DNA of 64,000 nucleotides from Flavivirga aquimarina. Its GTDB lineage: Bacteria; Bacteroidota; Bacteroidia; Flavobacteriales; Flavobacteriaceae. Position numbers and translations under genes: made by a program. The stretch spans positions 38,448-102,447 of the forward strand of contig NZ_JAUOEK010000068.1 of NCBI RefSeq assembly GCF_030540835.1, written 5' to 3'. This document shows, piece by piece, positions 1-8,551 of this stretch; position 1 is the stretch's first letter; every line of letters begins with the position of its first letter. The notes under the pieces were generated by a model. The model was not told the origin of the DNA, ran no database searches, and worked only from the letters and a program-made list of their open reading frames with translations.

Positions 1-790
1 GTTCAAAAAAGAACAGTGTAAATGCTAATGATAAATAAGGAAAAATTCCTATTTGAAATACAAACGAATTAAATAAATGAAAGAAAACAGAAGCCATAAA
101 AGCGTATTTTCTTGTGGGTTTGAATAGTAATAACGGGACAATTAAGCCATCAAACAGTATACCGCCATAAGCTAAAATATAGTGCAGCCATTTTTGTTGA
201 AGTAAGTCACCTATTAAAATGTAACCCTTCTTGTTTTTCATAAACATTTCTATTACGCTAGCATCTAACCAATCTGGATATAATTTTGCGATAGAAGCAT
301 AGGTATAAACAATAAAAAGTTGCAACACAATAACCAAACGACACCAATGAGGCATTGAAAAACTTTTTAATTTAGGGTTTAATTTCACATCTATAGAAGC
401 ATATTTGTGAGCTGGAAGACATGCCATAATGCTACTTAAAAGCATCAATAAATAATAGTGATTGTTATAAGCCGATTTCTGCATTAAATAAGTAGCAGCC
501 CACATTAAGGCAAAACATATAGCACTCAACCTATATTTATAACCAACCATTATGAATAATGCAAATATGCCCATAATTGCATAGTAGACATACATACCAT
601 TTCCCGGAAGTGGTTGTAACCACTCAAAACCAATAAACGAAAAAGTGAATTCCGGTTCTACTAGCGTACGTTTTACCCAACCTGTAAAAATAGCACCAAC
701 AGATTCTAAAAAGCAAAGAAGTCCGAAAATAATTCGGAAAACTATTAACGCTGAATTATCTATATGTTTAAATAGCCATTTATTGATCAT
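1..790 (-). CDS. HTTM-domain (vitamin K-dependent gamma-carboxylase-like) membrane protein, 3' end cut
   Basis: Translating the minus strand from the ATG at 790-788 gives an open frame of 263 codons that runs off the window start. It begins MINKWLFKHIDN and contains several hydrophobic segments. Motifs such as EPEFTFSFIGFEWLQPLPG and AYNNHYYLLMLLS are typical of the HTTM domain (horizontally transferred transmembrane domain), which is related to the membrane part of vitamin K-dependent gamma-carboxylase. In Flavobacteriaceae these proteins sit in the inner membrane; their substrate is unknown. The start overlaps the end of ribF by 11 bases, so the two are probably co-transcribed and translationally coupled. 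The C-terminus is outside the window. Confidence 0.85.
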   Translation of the reverse strand, partial: MINKWLFKHIDNSALIVFRIIFGLLCFLESVGAIFTGWVKRTLVEPEFTFSFIGFEWLQPLPGNGMYVYYAIMGIFALFIMVGYKYRLSAICFALMWAATYLMQKSAYNNHYYLLMLLSSIMACLPAHKYASIDVKLNPKLKSFSMPHWCRLVIVLQLFIVYTYASIAKLYPDWLDASVIEMFMKNKKGYILIGDLLQQKWLHYILAYGGILFDGLIVPLLLFKPTRKYAFMASVFFHLFNSFVFQIGIFPYLSLAFTLFFFE

Positions 791-1718
791 GGTGTTTTTC
801 TATAAACGCAAAAGCCATTTTCTTATCTTTCTTTAATTGATGTTTTAAGGCATCAACCGATTCAAATTTTTCTTCATCTCGAATACGTTTCAATAAATCA
901 ATTTGAATTGTTTTGTTATAAATATCTTTATTGAAATTAAAAAAGTGAACTTCAATAGTCTCTTTATTACCATTAACTGTTGGGTTCATGCCAATATTCA
1001 TCATACCATAAACAGTTATTTTATCTATTACGGATTTTACAATGTAGGCGCCTTGCTTGGGTATTAATTTATAATCCTCTTCTATTTGAATATTAGCCGT
1101 CGGAAAGTTTAATTGTCTTCCTAGACCTTTTCCTTTTGCAACCCTTCCTGATAACATAAAATTATAACCTAAAAAAGAATTTGCTTTAGCTATATCGCCA
1201 TCGATTAAAGCATGTCTAATCTTTGTAGAACTAACGGCTACATCGTCTATATCTTGTGCCGAAATTTCTTCAACTTCAAATCCATACATCTCTCCAAATT
1301 TTTTCAAATCGTCGATATTTGCATTTCTGTTTCTGCCAAATCTGTGATCGTAGCCAATTATTACTTTTTTTGCTTTTAGTTTATCGACAAGAATTTCCTT
1401 AACAAAATCTTCGGATGTGAGCCTTGAAAATTCTTTTGTAAACTTTTTAACTATTAATAGGTCTAATTCCAAAGCGTCTAAAATATGGCGACGTTCTTTA
1501 ATAGTATTTATCAATTTTATGCCTGAATCTTTTTGAAGCACCATCCGTGGATGAGGAAAAAAAGTGAGGATTACAGATTTTAAATGCTCTTTTTTACCAG
1601 TATCAATTAAGTGTTTTATTATTTTTTTATGCCCTATATGAACCCCATCAAAAGTTCCAATTGTAACCACTGTAGGGTCTACAGGTTTATATGTTTCAAT
1701 GTTTTTCGCCTTACTCAT
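780..1718 (-). CDS. ribF: Bifunctional riboflavin kinase / FAD synthetase
   Basis: The 312-residue protein makes FMN from riboflavin and FAD from FMN in the cytoplasm. The N-terminal FAD synthetase (nucleotidyltransferase) half has GTFDGVHIGH at residues 21-30, GYDHRFGRNR near 122 and SSTKIR near 163. The C-terminal flavokinase half has the FPTAN signature at 205-209 after a GRVAKGKGLGRQL lead. Length and domain order are normal for prokaryotic RibF. The next gene downstream (HTTM protein) overlaps its stop codon. The gene is divergent from the metalloprotease at 1800. Confidence 0.97.
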   Translation of the reverse strand: MSKAKNIETYKPVDPTVVTIGTFDGVHIGHKKIIKHLIDTGKKEHLKSVILTFFPHPRMVLQKDSGIKLINTIKERRHILDALELDLLIVKKFTKEFSRLTSEDFVKEILVDKLKAKKVIIGYDHRFGRNRNANIDDLKKFGEMYGFEVEEISAQDIDDVAVSSTKIRHALIDGDIAKANSFLGYNFMLSGRVAKGKGLGRQLNFPTANIQIEEDYKLIPKQGAYIVKSVIDKITVYGMMNIGMNPTVNGNKETIEVHFFNFNKDIYNKTIQIDLLKRIRDEEKFESVDALKHQLKKDKKMAFAFIEKHHDQ

Positions 1719-1799
1719 TTAACGATAAAATTGTTAAATTAATTTAAAAAAGTTAGATTTGTTATATTACGTTTAATGAAAATGCCCTAAATATTTTTT

Positions 1800-4700
1800 A
1801 TGAAAACAAAACTACATTATGTTTTATCAATTGCAATGATTTTGTATACATTTTCAAGCATTGCACAAAATTCTTCATGGAAAAAGGTTGAAATCATTAA
1901 AAGTTATGAAAAATTATCTAAACTTCATTTAGATAAAAATAAGGTTCAAGTTTTCGAACTTGATCTGTCTTTGTTTAAAAGTACTACTACTTCTGCAACG
2001 TTAAGAGGGCAAAATAAAAAAGGCAATACCATTATTAGTATTCCGGGACATCATGGTGAATTAGAATCGTTTAACATTTATGAAGCTCCTGTTTTCTCTC
2101 CAGAGCTTGCTGCTAAATACCCAAATATTAAATCGTATGTTGGGGTAAGCCGAGATAATTCGGGTGCCCGATTACGAATGAGTGTTTCACTTCAAGGCGT
2201 ACAGACCATGATTTCGTATATTGATAAACCCACTGTTTTTATGCAACCCCTTTCTAAAAACTCTAATCAATATGTACTATATAATAGAGAAAACGAAAAC
2301 AGCCTTACAAATAAATTTGAATGTAAAACTATCGACGAATTAAATAAGACACTCAATAAAAATGGCCAAAATTCTTTAAGCAAAATTAATGAGGGTGGGG
2401 CTAACGATCAAACACTTCAAAAATTTAGAATAGCTATTTCTACGACCTCTGAATATACCGATTATCACGATGACGAAAATGCTGGAAATGGGGATGCCAT
2501 TGCAGATGCTTTAGCAGCAATTAATGCTTCATTATCTAGAGTTAATGAGGTTTTTGAGATTGATATGGCCGTAACTTTCGAGCTTATAGATGCAACACAA
2601 TTAATATATAATGATGCAGATACCGATCCGTATTCTGACGCCAATGTTGGTACCCATAAGGATAATTTCGACAATACTGATGGATGGAGTTTACAACTTC
2701 AAAATACGTTAACCAATGAGATTGGTAATAGCGCTTACGATATTGGTCATTTATTTGGGGCTACTGGTGGTGGTGGAAACGCAGGTTGTATTGGATGTGT
2801 GTGTCAAAATCCCACTGGCGGATCGCCTCATGGTAAAGGAAGTGCCTATACCTCTCCAAGTAATGCAATCCCAGAAGGCGATTCATTCGACATCAATTAT
2901 GTAATTCATGAAATTGGACATCAAATGGGAGCGAATCATACTTGGGCTTTCGAGACTGAAGGCACAGGTGTTAACTCTGAGCCTGGTAGCGGAACAACAA
3001 TTATGGCGTATGCTGGTGTTGCTGATCCTGAACAAAATAACGTAGAGCAAAATAGCGACGATTATTTTCACTACCATAGTATTAAGCAAATATTAGACAA
3101 TCTGGATACCAAAAGCTGTCAAACGACCGAAGCCATATCTAATAATCCACCAAGTGCAGATGCTGGAAATGACTATAACATACCAAGAGGAACAGCTTAT
3201 ATCTTAAAGGGTTCTGCTACCGATTTGGACGGGGGAGATAATTTAACCTATTGTTGGGAACAAATAGATAGTGGCCTTTCTAACTACTTTAATTTTGGAC
3301 CCGATTTAACTTCTGGGCCTATGAACAGGTCCTTACCTCCAACAAACTCTCCAGACAGATACATACCTAAATTTAATAGTGTCTTAGCTGGGAATACTAC
3401 TCGAACCAATCCTACTTTAGGAAGTGATTGGGAAACAGTATCTAGTGTAGCCAGAACTTTAAATTGGGCGTTAACTGTTAGAGATAGGTCTACGGCTTCT
3501 TCAACAGGTGGGCAAACTAGTTATGATACCATGCAAATCACCGTAGAAGATGTTACTCCTTTTACCATAACCAACAACCCGGTTTCCTGGGCACAAGGAA
3601 CTAATCAAACTATTGAATGGGTTGTTGGACAAACAGCTAATGGTACTATAAATTGTCAAAATGTAAATATTCTATTATCCACAGATGGCGGATTAACATT
3701 TCCCACGACTATTGCATCAAACACGCCTAACGACGGTTCTTTTACTTATACTGTTCCTGCAATGCCTGATACAGCTAATGCTAGATTATTAGTAGAAGCC
3801 GCGGATAATATTTTTTACGATGTCTCTGATTTCGATTTTTCGATTTCTTCAGACCCCGATTTTTTTATAGTTGAAGAGACTTTAGATCCGGTTGACTGCA
3901 ATGCAACTACTGCTGTTTTTCATTTTGAATATGTTGTAGCAAATGGTTTTTCAGAAAATACTGTTTTTAGTGCTTCTGGAAATCCAGGAAGTTCTACGGT
4001 TGACTTCTCGCCAGCTAATTTAAGCGCTTCTGGTAGCGTTACCATGACTATTAGTGATTTAGATGGTGTTTCACAGGGCAATTATACGTTAACAGTTACA
4101 GGAACTTCAACATCTATTACAAAAAACAAGTCCCTAGAATTTCCTTTTTTCGATGGCCTTTGTGTTTCTGTTGCAGAAAGTGCAGTTTATAAAACAAGTA
4201 CCACGCTGGTACAATTTAATACCATTAACCAATCCTCCGCAAAACCTTTCGGTTACTCAGATTATACCTCGATCACTACAAACATAAATAGGAATAACTC
4301 TTATGACCTAACCGTAAATGTTAATACTGATGGTAATTGGACTACCCGTACTAAGGTTTGGATAGATTGGAATCAAAATTGTAGTTTTGATGATTTTGGT
4401 GAAGAATATGATTTAGGAGACGCCACTAACGTCACTAATGGAGCAACAACACTTTCGCCACTTTCTATTACCGTTCCTATTGATGCTGCTGTGGGGAATA
4501 CTACCATGAGGGTTTCAACCAAGTTCGACACATCTCCAACGTCTTGCGAAAATGGTTTTGATGGTGAAGTTGAAGATTATACACTCAATATATTATCAAC
4601 AGATGTAGAATATGACACTTCTATAACGCTTGTTCAATTTAATACTATTAGTCAATCTTCTACAAAGCCTTCTGATTATTCCGATTATTCATCTGTTGCT

Positions 4701-5309
4701 ACAGAAATTAGTAGAGATGACACTTATGATTTAACTGCAAATGTTACTACTGATGGTAATTTTACGACAGCAACAAAAGTATGGATTGACTGGAATCAAA
4801 ATTCCAATTTTAATGATACTGGTGAGGCATATGATTTAGGTGAAGTTACCAACGCTACAAATGAAGCAACTAGTAATTCACCTCTTTCTATTAGTGTTCC
4901 TATAGACGCTATTTTAGGAAACACTATCATGAGAGTTGCCACCAGATATATTGGAAGTATGGGAGAACAAGAACCAATCCCTTCTGCAAATGGGTTTGAT
5001 GGAGAAGTAGAAGATTACACCCTTACAATACTGCCAACCGCAGCTATTGAAGAGTCTGGTTTTGATAACCTAATAGTACATCCTAACCCAAACAACGGAA
5101 AATTCAATATTAATCTAAATGGTTCTCTTTCCAGAGATATTATTGTCGAAATTTTTACTGTAAGAGGGGAACTTATTTATAAAAGCGTATTTGAAGCTAC
5201 TGGTGATCTCGACGAAAGTATAGATTTAAATAATATACAATCTGGCATATATATTTTAAGTGCATATGATGGGCTTCGAAAAGCTACTAAAAAGATTGTT
5301 GTTAATTAA
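1800..5309 (+). CDS. Secreted reprolysin-like zinc metalloprotease with GEVED repeats and T9SS sorting domain
   Basis: The 1169-residue protein starts with a signal peptide (about residues 1-22, ending SSIAQ). A metzincin zinc site HEIGHQMGANH lies at 370-380, with the Met-turn methionine at about 402 (TTIMAYAG). This places it in the reprolysin-like M12B group of extracellular proteases. Central Ig-like segments follow. Two tandem GEVED-type domains then start near residues 797 and 937, each with KVWIDWNQN and GFDGEVEDYTL. The last 75 or so residues (HPNPNNGKFNINL to the end) form a type A T9SS C-terminal domain, so export through the type IX system to the surface or medium is expected. It stands alone, divergent from ribF. 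Confidence 0.93.
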   Translation: MKTKLHYVLSIAMILYTFSSIAQNSSWKKVEIIKSYEKLSKLHLDKNKVQVFELDLSLFKSTTTSATLRGQNKKGNTIISIPGHHGELESFNIYEAPVFSPELAAKYPNIKSYVGVSRDNSGARLRMSVSLQGVQTMISYIDKPTVFMQPLSKNSNQYVLYNRENENSLTNKFECKTIDELNKTLNKNGQNSLSKINEGGANDQTLQKFRIAISTTSEYTDYHDDENAGNGDAIADALAAINASLSRVNEVFEIDMAVTFELIDATQLIYNDADTDPYSDANVGTHKDNFDNTDGWSLQLQNTLTNEIGNSAYDIGHLFGATGGGGNAGCIGCVCQNPTGGSPHGKGSAYTSPSNAIPEGDSFDINYVIHEIGHQMGANHTWAFETEGTGVNSEPGSGTTIMAYAGVADPEQNNVEQNSDDYFHYHSIKQILDNLDTKSCQTTEAISNNPPSADAGNDYNIPRGTAYILKGSATDLDGGDNLTYCWEQIDSGLSNYFNFGPDLTSGPMNRSLPPTNSPDRYIPKFNSVLAGNTTRTNPTLGSDWETVSSVARTLNWALTVRDRSTASSTGGQTSYDTMQITVEDVTPFTITNNPVSWAQGTNQTIEWVVGQTANGTINCQNVNILLSTDGGLTFPTTIASNTPNDGSFTYTVPAMPDTANARLLVEAADNIFYDVSDFDFSISSDPDFFIVEETLDPVDCNATTAVFHFEYVVANGFSENTVFSASGNPGSSTVDFSPANLSASGSVTMTISDLDGVSQGNYTLTVTGTSTSITKNKSLEFPFFDGLCVSVAESAVYKTSTTLVQFNTINQSSAKPFGYSDYTSITTNINRNNSYDLTVNVNTDGNWTTRTKVWIDWNQNCSFDDFGEEYDLGDATNVTNGATTLSPLSITVPIDAAVGNTTMRVSTKFDTSPTSCENGFDGEVEDYTLNILSTDVEYDTSITLVQFNTISQSSTKPSDYSDYSSVATEISRDDTYDLTANVTTDGNFTTATKVWIDWNQNSNFNDTGEAYDLGEVTNATNEATSNSPLSISVPIDAILGNTIMRVATRYIGSMGEQEPIPSANGFDGEVEDYTLTILPTAAIEESGFDNLIVHPNPNNGKFNINLNGSLSRDIIVEIFTVRGELIYKSVFEATGDLDESIDLNNIQSGIYILSAYDGLRKATKKIVVN
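4186..5030 (+). repeat. Intragenic tandem repeat of a GEVED-domain unit
   Basis: Two consecutive units of about 420 bp inside the metalloprotease gene encode closely similar stretches. Both contain LVQFNTI, KVWIDWNQN and GFDGEVEDYTL at matching spacing. The second unit carries a short insert before its GEVEDYTL. This indicates an internal duplication. Confidence 0.85.
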
Positions 5310-5387
5310 AAGTTTCCTAAAAAATGAACGGCATCTCAACTATGCTCAATGTAACATTTAATTTTAAACGCTTATAAACAGCCACTT

Positions 5388-6014
5388 TTATTTACCGTTA
5401 AAAGTATTCATAGTAATATTTATTCCTGCTAAAACAAATGATTTTATAAGCTCAGCCGATGTGTCTAAACGTTCTTTAAGTTTATCTGACTCTTCTTGGG
5501 TCCATTCTCCCAAAACATAATCAACTTGCCTTCCTTTGCTAAAGGCATCGCTAATTCCAAATCTAAAACGATTGTATTTTGTTGTATTTAATTTCTCTTG
5601 AGTGTCCCTTAATCCATTATGCCCACCATCACTACCTTTTGCTTTTAACCGAATACTCCCAAAAGGCAGGTTTAAATCATCGGTAATAACTAATAAATTT
5701 TCTAAAGGGATTTTTTCTTTTGTTAACCAATATAATATAGCTTTTCCGCTTAAATTCATATAAGTATTGGGCTTTAAAAAAATAAACGTTCTCCCTTTTA
5801 ATTTATACGTAGCTATATCTCCCAGTTTTTGAGTTTCAAAAGCTAATGTTTCTTTATTAGCAAAATAGTCTAATATTCTAAACCCTATATTGTGACGCGT
5901 ATTTGCATATTTCTCTCCAATATTTCCTAAACCAACTATTAAATACTTCTTCATAATATCTTGTTCTTCTATTACTTTTTTTCTTTTAAATAGTTTGAAT
6001 AAAAACCGATACAT
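5388..6014 (-). CDS. pth: Peptidyl-tRNA hydrolase (aminoacyl-tRNA hydrolase)
   Basis: This enzyme cleaves peptidyl-tRNA released by ribosome drop-off, recycling tRNA in the cytoplasm. The core begins at KYLIVGLGNIG and carries the Pth family active-site elements: the Asn of GLGN, the His of NTRHNIGF, the Asn of KPNTYMNLSG, the Asp of ITDDLNLPFG, and GSDGGHNGL. The long start gives 208 residues with a basic 20-residue N-terminal extension (MYRFLFKLFKRKK). An internal ATG at 5954-5952 would give a standard 188-residue protein. Similar extensions occur in this family in flavobacteria as far as I recall, so the long start is kept with moderate certainty. It lies downstream of rplY and is separated from it by a terminator hairpin. 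Confidence 0.95.
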   Translation of the reverse strand: MYRFLFKLFKRKKVIEEQDIMKKYLIVGLGNIGEKYANTRHNIGFRILDYFANKETLAFETQKLGDIATYKLKGRTFIFLKPNTYMNLSGKAILYWLTKEKIPLENLLVITDDLNLPFGSIRLKAKGSDGGHNGLRDTQEKLNTTKYNRFRFGISDAFSKGRQVDYVLGEWTQEESDKLKERLDTSAELIKSFVLAGINITMNTFNGK

Positions 6015-6035
6015 AATCTTATGTTTCTGTAAAAA

Positions 6036-6068
6036 TAAAAAAGCATCCTGATATACAGAATGCTTTTA
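6036..6068 (-). terminator. Rho-independent terminator of rplY
   Basis: On the minus strand AAGCATTCTG and CAGGATGCTT form a near-perfect stem with a short AT loop, followed by TTTTTTATTTTT. It lies between rplY and pth, so pth probably has its own promoter or depends on readthrough. Confidence 0.8.
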
Positions 6069-6092
6069 ATATTTAAAATTTAAGAATATTAT

Positions 6093-6746
6093 CTATTCTT
6101 GAGCTGCAGGTGCTTCTGCCCCTTCTGCTGCAGGCGCTGCTGCTCCTTCAGTTCCTTCTGCTCCTTCTTCTAATTCTTCATCTTCTTCATCTTCAACCGC
6201 TACTCTAGATGTTCTAACTTGACATACTACGGTGTTATCTGAATGCAAGAACGTGTATTTATCACTTGGTAAATCACCAACTGCAACTTTATCACCAATT
6301 TTTAAAGGAGTAATATCTATCTCGATAAAATCTGGTAAGTTTGCAGGAAGTGCTTTAATACGAAGTTTTCTATTGTTTCTTCTTAAAACACCTCCGTTTT
6401 TAACCCCTCTTGAGTTTCCTACAAGGTTTACTGGAATATTTAAAGCAATTTCTTTGTCTTCAAATAACTGATAAAAATCTATATGTAAAATTCTATCTGT
6501 GACTGGGTGAAATTGAATGTCTTGAAGTACTGCATTTAAAGTTTCTCCATTATCTAAATTAATCACAACTGTATGCGCATTAGGAGTGTATACAAGTTTA
6601 GAGAATGCTAGTTCTGGTGCTGCGAAATGAACTGGCTTATCTCCTCCGTATAATACGCAAGGAACCTGACCAGCATTACGTAAGGCTTTTGTTGCTTTTT
6701 TGCCCACGCTTTCTCTTTGAGATCCGTTGATTGTAATTGATTTCAT
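6093..6746 (-). CDS. rplY: 50S ribosomal protein L25 / Ctc-type
   Basis: The 217-residue protein is the long (CTC/TL5) form of bL25, which binds 5S rRNA. It has the N-terminal L25 beta-barrel ([27 protein letters not shown]) and the C-terminal beta domain ([20 protein letters not shown]). It ends in an acidic, Ala-rich tail ([14 protein letters not shown] and repeats of AEGAEAP), common in Bacteroidota versions. It lies between prs and pth in the same orientation, the usual prs-rplY-pth order of Flavobacteriaceae. Confidence 0.97.
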   Translation of the reverse strand: MKSITINGSQRESVGKKATKALRNAGQVPCVLYGGDKPVHFAAPELAFSKLVYTPNAHTVVINLDNGETLNAVLQDIQFHPVTDRILHIDFYQLFEDKEIALNIPVNLVGNSRGVKNGGVLRRNNRKLRIKALPANLPDFIEIDITPLKIGDKVAVGDLPSDKYTFLHSDNTVVCQVRTSRVAVEDEEDEELEEGAEGTEGAAAPAAEGAEAPAAQE

Positions 6747-6869
6747 AATTGTTATTTATTATTATTTAATTATATTATGTAAACTTTATTAATATTTATT
6801 TTTAAGCTACTATAATGTTTTATAGTAATTGAGTTTTTCGACTATATTCAAGATAAACTCAAATTGAAA

Positions 6870-7811
6870 CTACATTACAAATTTCGAGCTTATAGATTGA
6901 TTATTATGTACTTTTTCCATAACCTCAGCAAATAAGTCGGCACAGCTTAAAACCTTAATTTTATCACTTTTTTGAGATAACGGAATAGAATCTGTTACTA
7001 TAAGTTCTTCTAATTTTGATTTTTCTAAATTTTCATAAGCTTTCCCAGACAATATAGGATGTGTACAAATAGCTCTTACACTTAATGCGCCACGCTCCAT
7101 CATTAAATCTGCTGCTTTTGTTAGTGTACCTGCTGTATCTACCATATCATCTACAAGTACTACATTTTTGCCTGTAACATCCCCGATTAATTCCATATGC
7201 GAAATTATATTGGCTTTAGCTCGTTGCTTATAACATATTACTACGTCACTTTCTAAGGCTTTAGAATAGGCATAGGCTCTTTTTGAACCTCCCATATCTG
7301 GAGATGCAATGGTTAAATTATCTAAATTCAAGCTTTGTAAATAAGGTAGAAAAATTGTAGATGCAAACAAGTGATCTACTGGTTTTTCAAAAAAGCCTTG
7401 AATCTGATCGGCATGCAAATCCATGGTTATAATACGTGTTGCTCCAGCAGCTTCTAACATTTTTGCTACAAGCTTAGCCGCAATAGGTACTCTGGGTTTA
7501 TCTTTTCTATCTTGCCTTGCCCAACCAAAATAAGGCATTACTGCCGTAATGTGTCTTGCCGATGCTCGTTTTGCAGCGTCAATCATCAATAGCATTTCCA
7601 TTAAATTTTCCGGACCCGGATTGGTAGAACCAATAATAAAAATTCTGGTACCTCTAATAGACTCTTCATATGATGGTTGAAATTCTCCATCACTATAAGT
7701 AGATGTAATAACATTACCTAAATCGGCTCCAAAGGATTTAGCTATTTTTTCACCTAGCACTTTACTCTGCTTACATGCAAAAATTTTAGCTTCGGGAATA
7801 ACAATTGGCAT
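6870..7811 (-). CDS. prs: Ribose-phosphate pyrophosphokinase
   Basis: This enzyme makes PRPP from ribose 5-phosphate and ATP for nucleotide, histidine and tryptophan synthesis. The 313-residue protein has normal length. It shows the ATP-binding flexible-loop region (YFGWARQDRKDKPRVPIAAK), the DLHADQIQGFF divalent cation/ribose-phosphate site, and the PRPP-binding loop VVLVDDMVDTAGTL. The start ATG at 7811 is preceded by a hairpin with a T-tract in the presumed leader (7836-7864). rplY follows about 120 bases downstream. Confidence 0.98.
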   Translation of the reverse strand: MPIVIPEAKIFACKQSKVLGEKIAKSFGADLGNVITSTYSDGEFQPSYEESIRGTRIFIIGSTNPGPENLMEMLLMIDAAKRASARHITAVMPYFGWARQDRKDKPRVPIAAKLVAKMLEAAGATRIITMDLHADQIQGFFEKPVDHLFASTIFLPYLQSLNLDNLTIASPDMGGSKRAYAYSKALESDVVICYKQRAKANIISHMELIGDVTGKNVVLVDDMVDTAGTLTKAADLMMERGALSVRAICTHPILSGKAYENLEKSKLEELIVTDSIPLSQKSDKIKVLSCADLFAEVMEKVHNNQSISSKFVM

Positions 7812-7835
7812 AGTTAACTTGTTGTTTTATAGTAC

Positions 7836-7864
7836 TAAAAAGCACCCTTTTTTAAACGAGGTGC
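7836..7864 (-). terminator. Hairpin plus T-tract in the leader of prs
   Basis: On the minus strand GCACC and GGTGC pair across a 13-base loop and are followed directly by TTTTT. The hairpin sits 25-50 bases before the prs start codon. It can be read as a weak terminator insulating prs from upstream minus-strand transcription, or as an attenuator. Only the sequence is seen; the function is inferred. Confidence 0.4.
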
Positions 7865-7936
7865 AAATTTATACATTTATTTTCACCTAAAAAGTATATT
7901 GCTCTGTATTTTTATGATTAATATCGAAAAAATCTA

Positions 7937-7944
7937 TATTTTTG
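7937..7944 (+). promoter_or_regulatory. Bacteroidetes-type -7 promoter element for tRNA-Leu
   Basis: TATTTTTG fits the TAnnTTTG -7 consensus of Bacteroidota. It lies 12 bases before the partial tRNA-Leu copy at 7956 and 57 before the real tRNA. A good TTG -33 box at the right distance is not evident. Confidence 0.45.
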
Positions 7945-7955
7945 CTGTCCGAAAT

Positions 7956-8000
7956 GCTCAAGTGGCGATCCCGATAGCTATCGGGAGGTAGACACTTCAT
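7956..8000 (+). repeat. Partial 5' copy of tRNA-Leu carrying a perfect palindrome
   Basis: Bases 7956-7967 repeat the first 12 bases of the adjacent tRNA-Leu. Bases 7987-7993 repeat its GGTAGAC D-arm segment. In place of the five bases GAATT, the copy carries the perfect 18-bp palindrome TCCCGATAGCTATCGGGA (7969-7986). The real tRNA begins at 8001 immediately afterwards. The element therefore adds about 45 bases between promoter and tRNA. Confidence 0.75.
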
Positions 8001-8082
8001 GCTCAAGTGGCGGAATTGGTAGACGCGCTGGATTCAAAATCCAGTTTCTTCGGAAGTGTGGGTTCGATTCCCACCTTGAGTA
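8001..8082 (+). tRNA. tRNA-Leu (anticodon CAA)
   Basis: A complete type II tRNA can be folded. The acceptor stem GCTCAAG/CTTGAGT has a G-U first pair. The anticodon stem is CTGGA/TCCAG with loop TTCAAAA (anticodon CAA at 8035-8037). The variable arm TTC-TTCG-GAA is present, and the T stem is GTGGG/CCCAC with loop TTCGATT. The discriminator is A8082 and no CCA is encoded. The terminator at 8086-8117 follows directly. Confidence 0.96.
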
Positions 8083-8136
8083 CAAAAGGCTTTAACAGAA
8101 ATGTTGAAGCCTTTTTTATTTCACAGGTACAACAAA
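8071..8136 (+). repeat. Left direct repeat (tRNA-Leu 3' end plus terminator), attL/attR-like
   Basis: These 66 bases cover the last 12 bases of tRNA-Leu, its terminator and a short tail ending CAGGTACAACAAA. They recur with only a few mismatches at 20210-20275. A tRNA 3' end duplicated at the far side of an accessory region is the classic footprint of site-specific island integration. Confidence 0.85.
8086..8117 (+). terminator. Rho-independent terminator of tRNA-Leu
   Basis: AAGGCTTTAACA and TGTTGAAGCCTT form a continuous 12-bp stem (one G-T pair) with a GAAA tetraloop, followed by a T run. Confidence 0.9.
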
Positions 8137-8551
8137 ATAAAATTCAACTTAAATATTTATAGCTCAATATTTGGAAAATGCTTTTCAATTCTGGACTAGA
8201 TTTAAAGCTCCTTATCTCGGTAATCACACTATTTTTGGATCAAAAACATAAGTCTGTCGCTAAACTAAAAATCTGGTATTTTTATACATAAACAGCCAAT
8301 TATAATTTAAAATAACGATACAGCACTTTAGACGTTAGAGGACTTATGTTTCTAGAATTCGCGAAAGATTATTTAGTAGTTAAAGGTTTTTAGATAATCT
8401 GTATTCGAAAATTCAAATCAATTATTTAATTTAAACACATAATTGACAAGGTTTTCTCTTAATTTCCTGTACTTTCTTGCGAGGAATCAAGAGTCCTTTT
8501 TTTGATTATTATTTATTATTAAAGGTAATCTCTCTTAAAAAATACAACATC
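8137..8551. other. Non-coding stretch at the left end of the island
   Basis: About 415 bases, AT-rich. I see no convincing gene. Only short frames of under 40 codons without recognisable content are present, and no integrase fragment was detected. Confidence 0.5.

Noticed and set aside
8178..8291. 37-codon plus-strand frame at the left end of the island
   Set aside because: No recognisable content, no coupling and no homologous neighbour; too short to support.
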